DNA of 6,460 nt from Lachnospiraceae bacterium UBA1258. Lineage in GTDB: Bacteria; Bacillota; Clostridia; Lachnospirales; Lachnospiraceae. The position numbers and the translations under genes are program-made. This document shows positions 5,829-6,460 of the stretch, piece after piece; positions within the stretch are counted from its first letter, which is position 1, and each line of letters opens with the position of its first letter. The stretch spans positions 1 to 6,460 of the forward strand of contig DBVS01000114.1 of the NCBI GenBank assembly GCA_002308235.1. Reading direction: 5' to 3'. A model generated the notes under the pieces. The model saw only the letters and a list, made by a program, of their open reading frames with translations, did no database searches and was not told the origin of the DNA.

Positions 5829-6460
5829 ATGAATTGCAAGAAATGCGGTGCCCAGATTCCGGACGGAGCCAAGTTCTGTCCCCAATGCGGCACAGATAAT
5901 TCTTCTTTTTCCGTAAACATTGATTTCAGTGCGGATGCCAAGAACGGCGTACAGTTTGACGGCACTGTCGAAGAAAACGGTAAAGTCAGGAAGATAAGCA
6001 AAAAGAAAGGGATTCTTGGCATAGTGATCTGCGCTGTCATTGTTGCCGCAGTCCTTGTTCTTATTAACTTCAGCGCTATCGAGAACTTTGCGAGAAAAAC
6101 CTTTACATCTCCTTCCAAGTACTATGCCTGGGTAGAGCAGAAGTATCTGGGTGAATCGGTCGACGATCTGGCGGATGCCTATGCCGATTACCTTGTCTGG
6201 AGCTATACAAATGCGAGCAAGTCAAAGGGTACCGGAGAGATTTCCTTTAAGATCGAAGAGGCCGGAAAAGACCTTCTTTCCGCAGCTGCATTAAGCGGTG
6301 TTGACCTTGAATGGCTTGACAGCGGCAAGATCAAATATACCGTGGCAATGACCGATGAGGCTTTGTCCTTAGATCTCGGACTCGGCATTAACGGTCTGGA
6401 CATTTTATCCCTGGATGCGCTGATCGCAGGCGGAGACAGAGACGGTGCGGCTTATGCAAG
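5829..6460 (+). CDS. Single-pass zinc-ribbon membrane protein with large outside domain (3' end outside window)
   Basis: The frame stays open from the ATG at 5829 to the window end, giving 210 complete codons without a stop. GGAGG at 5818-5822, 6 nt before the ATG, supports the start. The N-terminus is a zinc ribbon with C3, C6, C17 and C20, spacing C-x2-C-x10-C-x2-C. Residues 23-60 form a polar, basic-ended linker (VRKISKKK). Residues 61-80 (GILGIVICAVIVAAVLVLIN) form one membrane helix, and positive charges before it put the ribbon in the cytoplasm. What follows (from FARKTFTSPSKYYAWVEQKYL onward) is a predicted outside domain, at least 130 residues long and cut by the window edge. Residues 131-200 read as alternating strands and helices. 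The layout resembles TcaA/YvbJ-like zinc-ribbon membrane proteins in general form only; I do not recognise the outside domain. It is the last visible gene of the operon. Confidence 0.88.
   Translation, partial: MNCKKCGAQIPDGAKFCPQCGTDNSSFSVNIDFSADAKNGVQFDGTVEENGKVRKISKKKGILGIVICAVIVAAVLVLINFSAIENFARKTFTSPSKYYAWVEQKYLGESVDDLADAYADYLVWSYTNASKSKGTGEISFKIEEAGKDLLSAAALSGVDLEWLDSGKIKYTVAMTDEALSLDLGLGINGLDILSLDALIAGGDRDGAAYA

Noticed and set aside
5573..6118. 181-codon open frame on the minus strand
   Set aside because: It runs antisense across the end of one convincing gene, an intergenic gap with a good ribosome site and the start of another; its product has no recognisable features.

Overview
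The window looks like a chromosomal segment from a Gram-positive Firmicute, most plausibly a Clostridia/Lachnospiraceae-type anaerobe. The basis is moderate G+C, strong AGGAGG-type Shine-Dalgarno sites, vegetative sigma-type promoters with AT-rich surroundings, and the kinds of proteins present (an EAL-like/HDOD protein and zinc-ribbon membrane proteins). The family-level placement is inference. All genes are on the + strand. I see no tRNA, rRNA, CRISPR array, insertion sequence or origin.

Left part (1-1870). The 3' end of a patatin-like phospholipase gene enters from the left. About 100 bases later, behind a plausible extended -10 promoter, comes a single gene for a two-domain signalling protein: a degenerate EAL-like half lacking the catalytic motifs, followed by an HDOD half. 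It ends in a clear intrinsic terminator (1831-1870).

Middle (1804-3226). A membrane-anchored calcineurin-like metallophosphoesterase starts only 27 bases after that terminator. The best promoter for it has its -35 box over the stop codon of the previous gene and its -10 box over the first bases of the terminator stem. A transcript from it would lack most of the left stem arm and should escape termination.

Right part (3256-6460). A near-consensus promoter (TTGAAA, 17 bp, TAAAAT, with a TGn extension) starts what looks like one operon of five closely spaced genes. Two are small soluble proteins I do not recognise (107 and 124 aa). The third is a soluble 149-aa protein with an N-terminal helix and two zinc ribbons. 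The fourth is a 421-aa, four-helix membrane protein with an N-terminal zinc ribbon and a long Pro/Ala/Glu then Lys-rich linker. The fifth, cut by the window edge, is a single-pass protein with an N-terminal zinc ribbon and a large predicted outside domain. All four ribbons share the spacing C-x2-C-x10-C-x2-C and very similar intervening residues. Three neighbouring genes therefore put the same small metal-binding module on different scaffolds, with the ribbons predicted to be cytoplasmic. A shared envelope-associated complex or sensing system is a reasonable inference, but nothing in the sequence identifies the signal or output. This operon is the most interesting part of the window.
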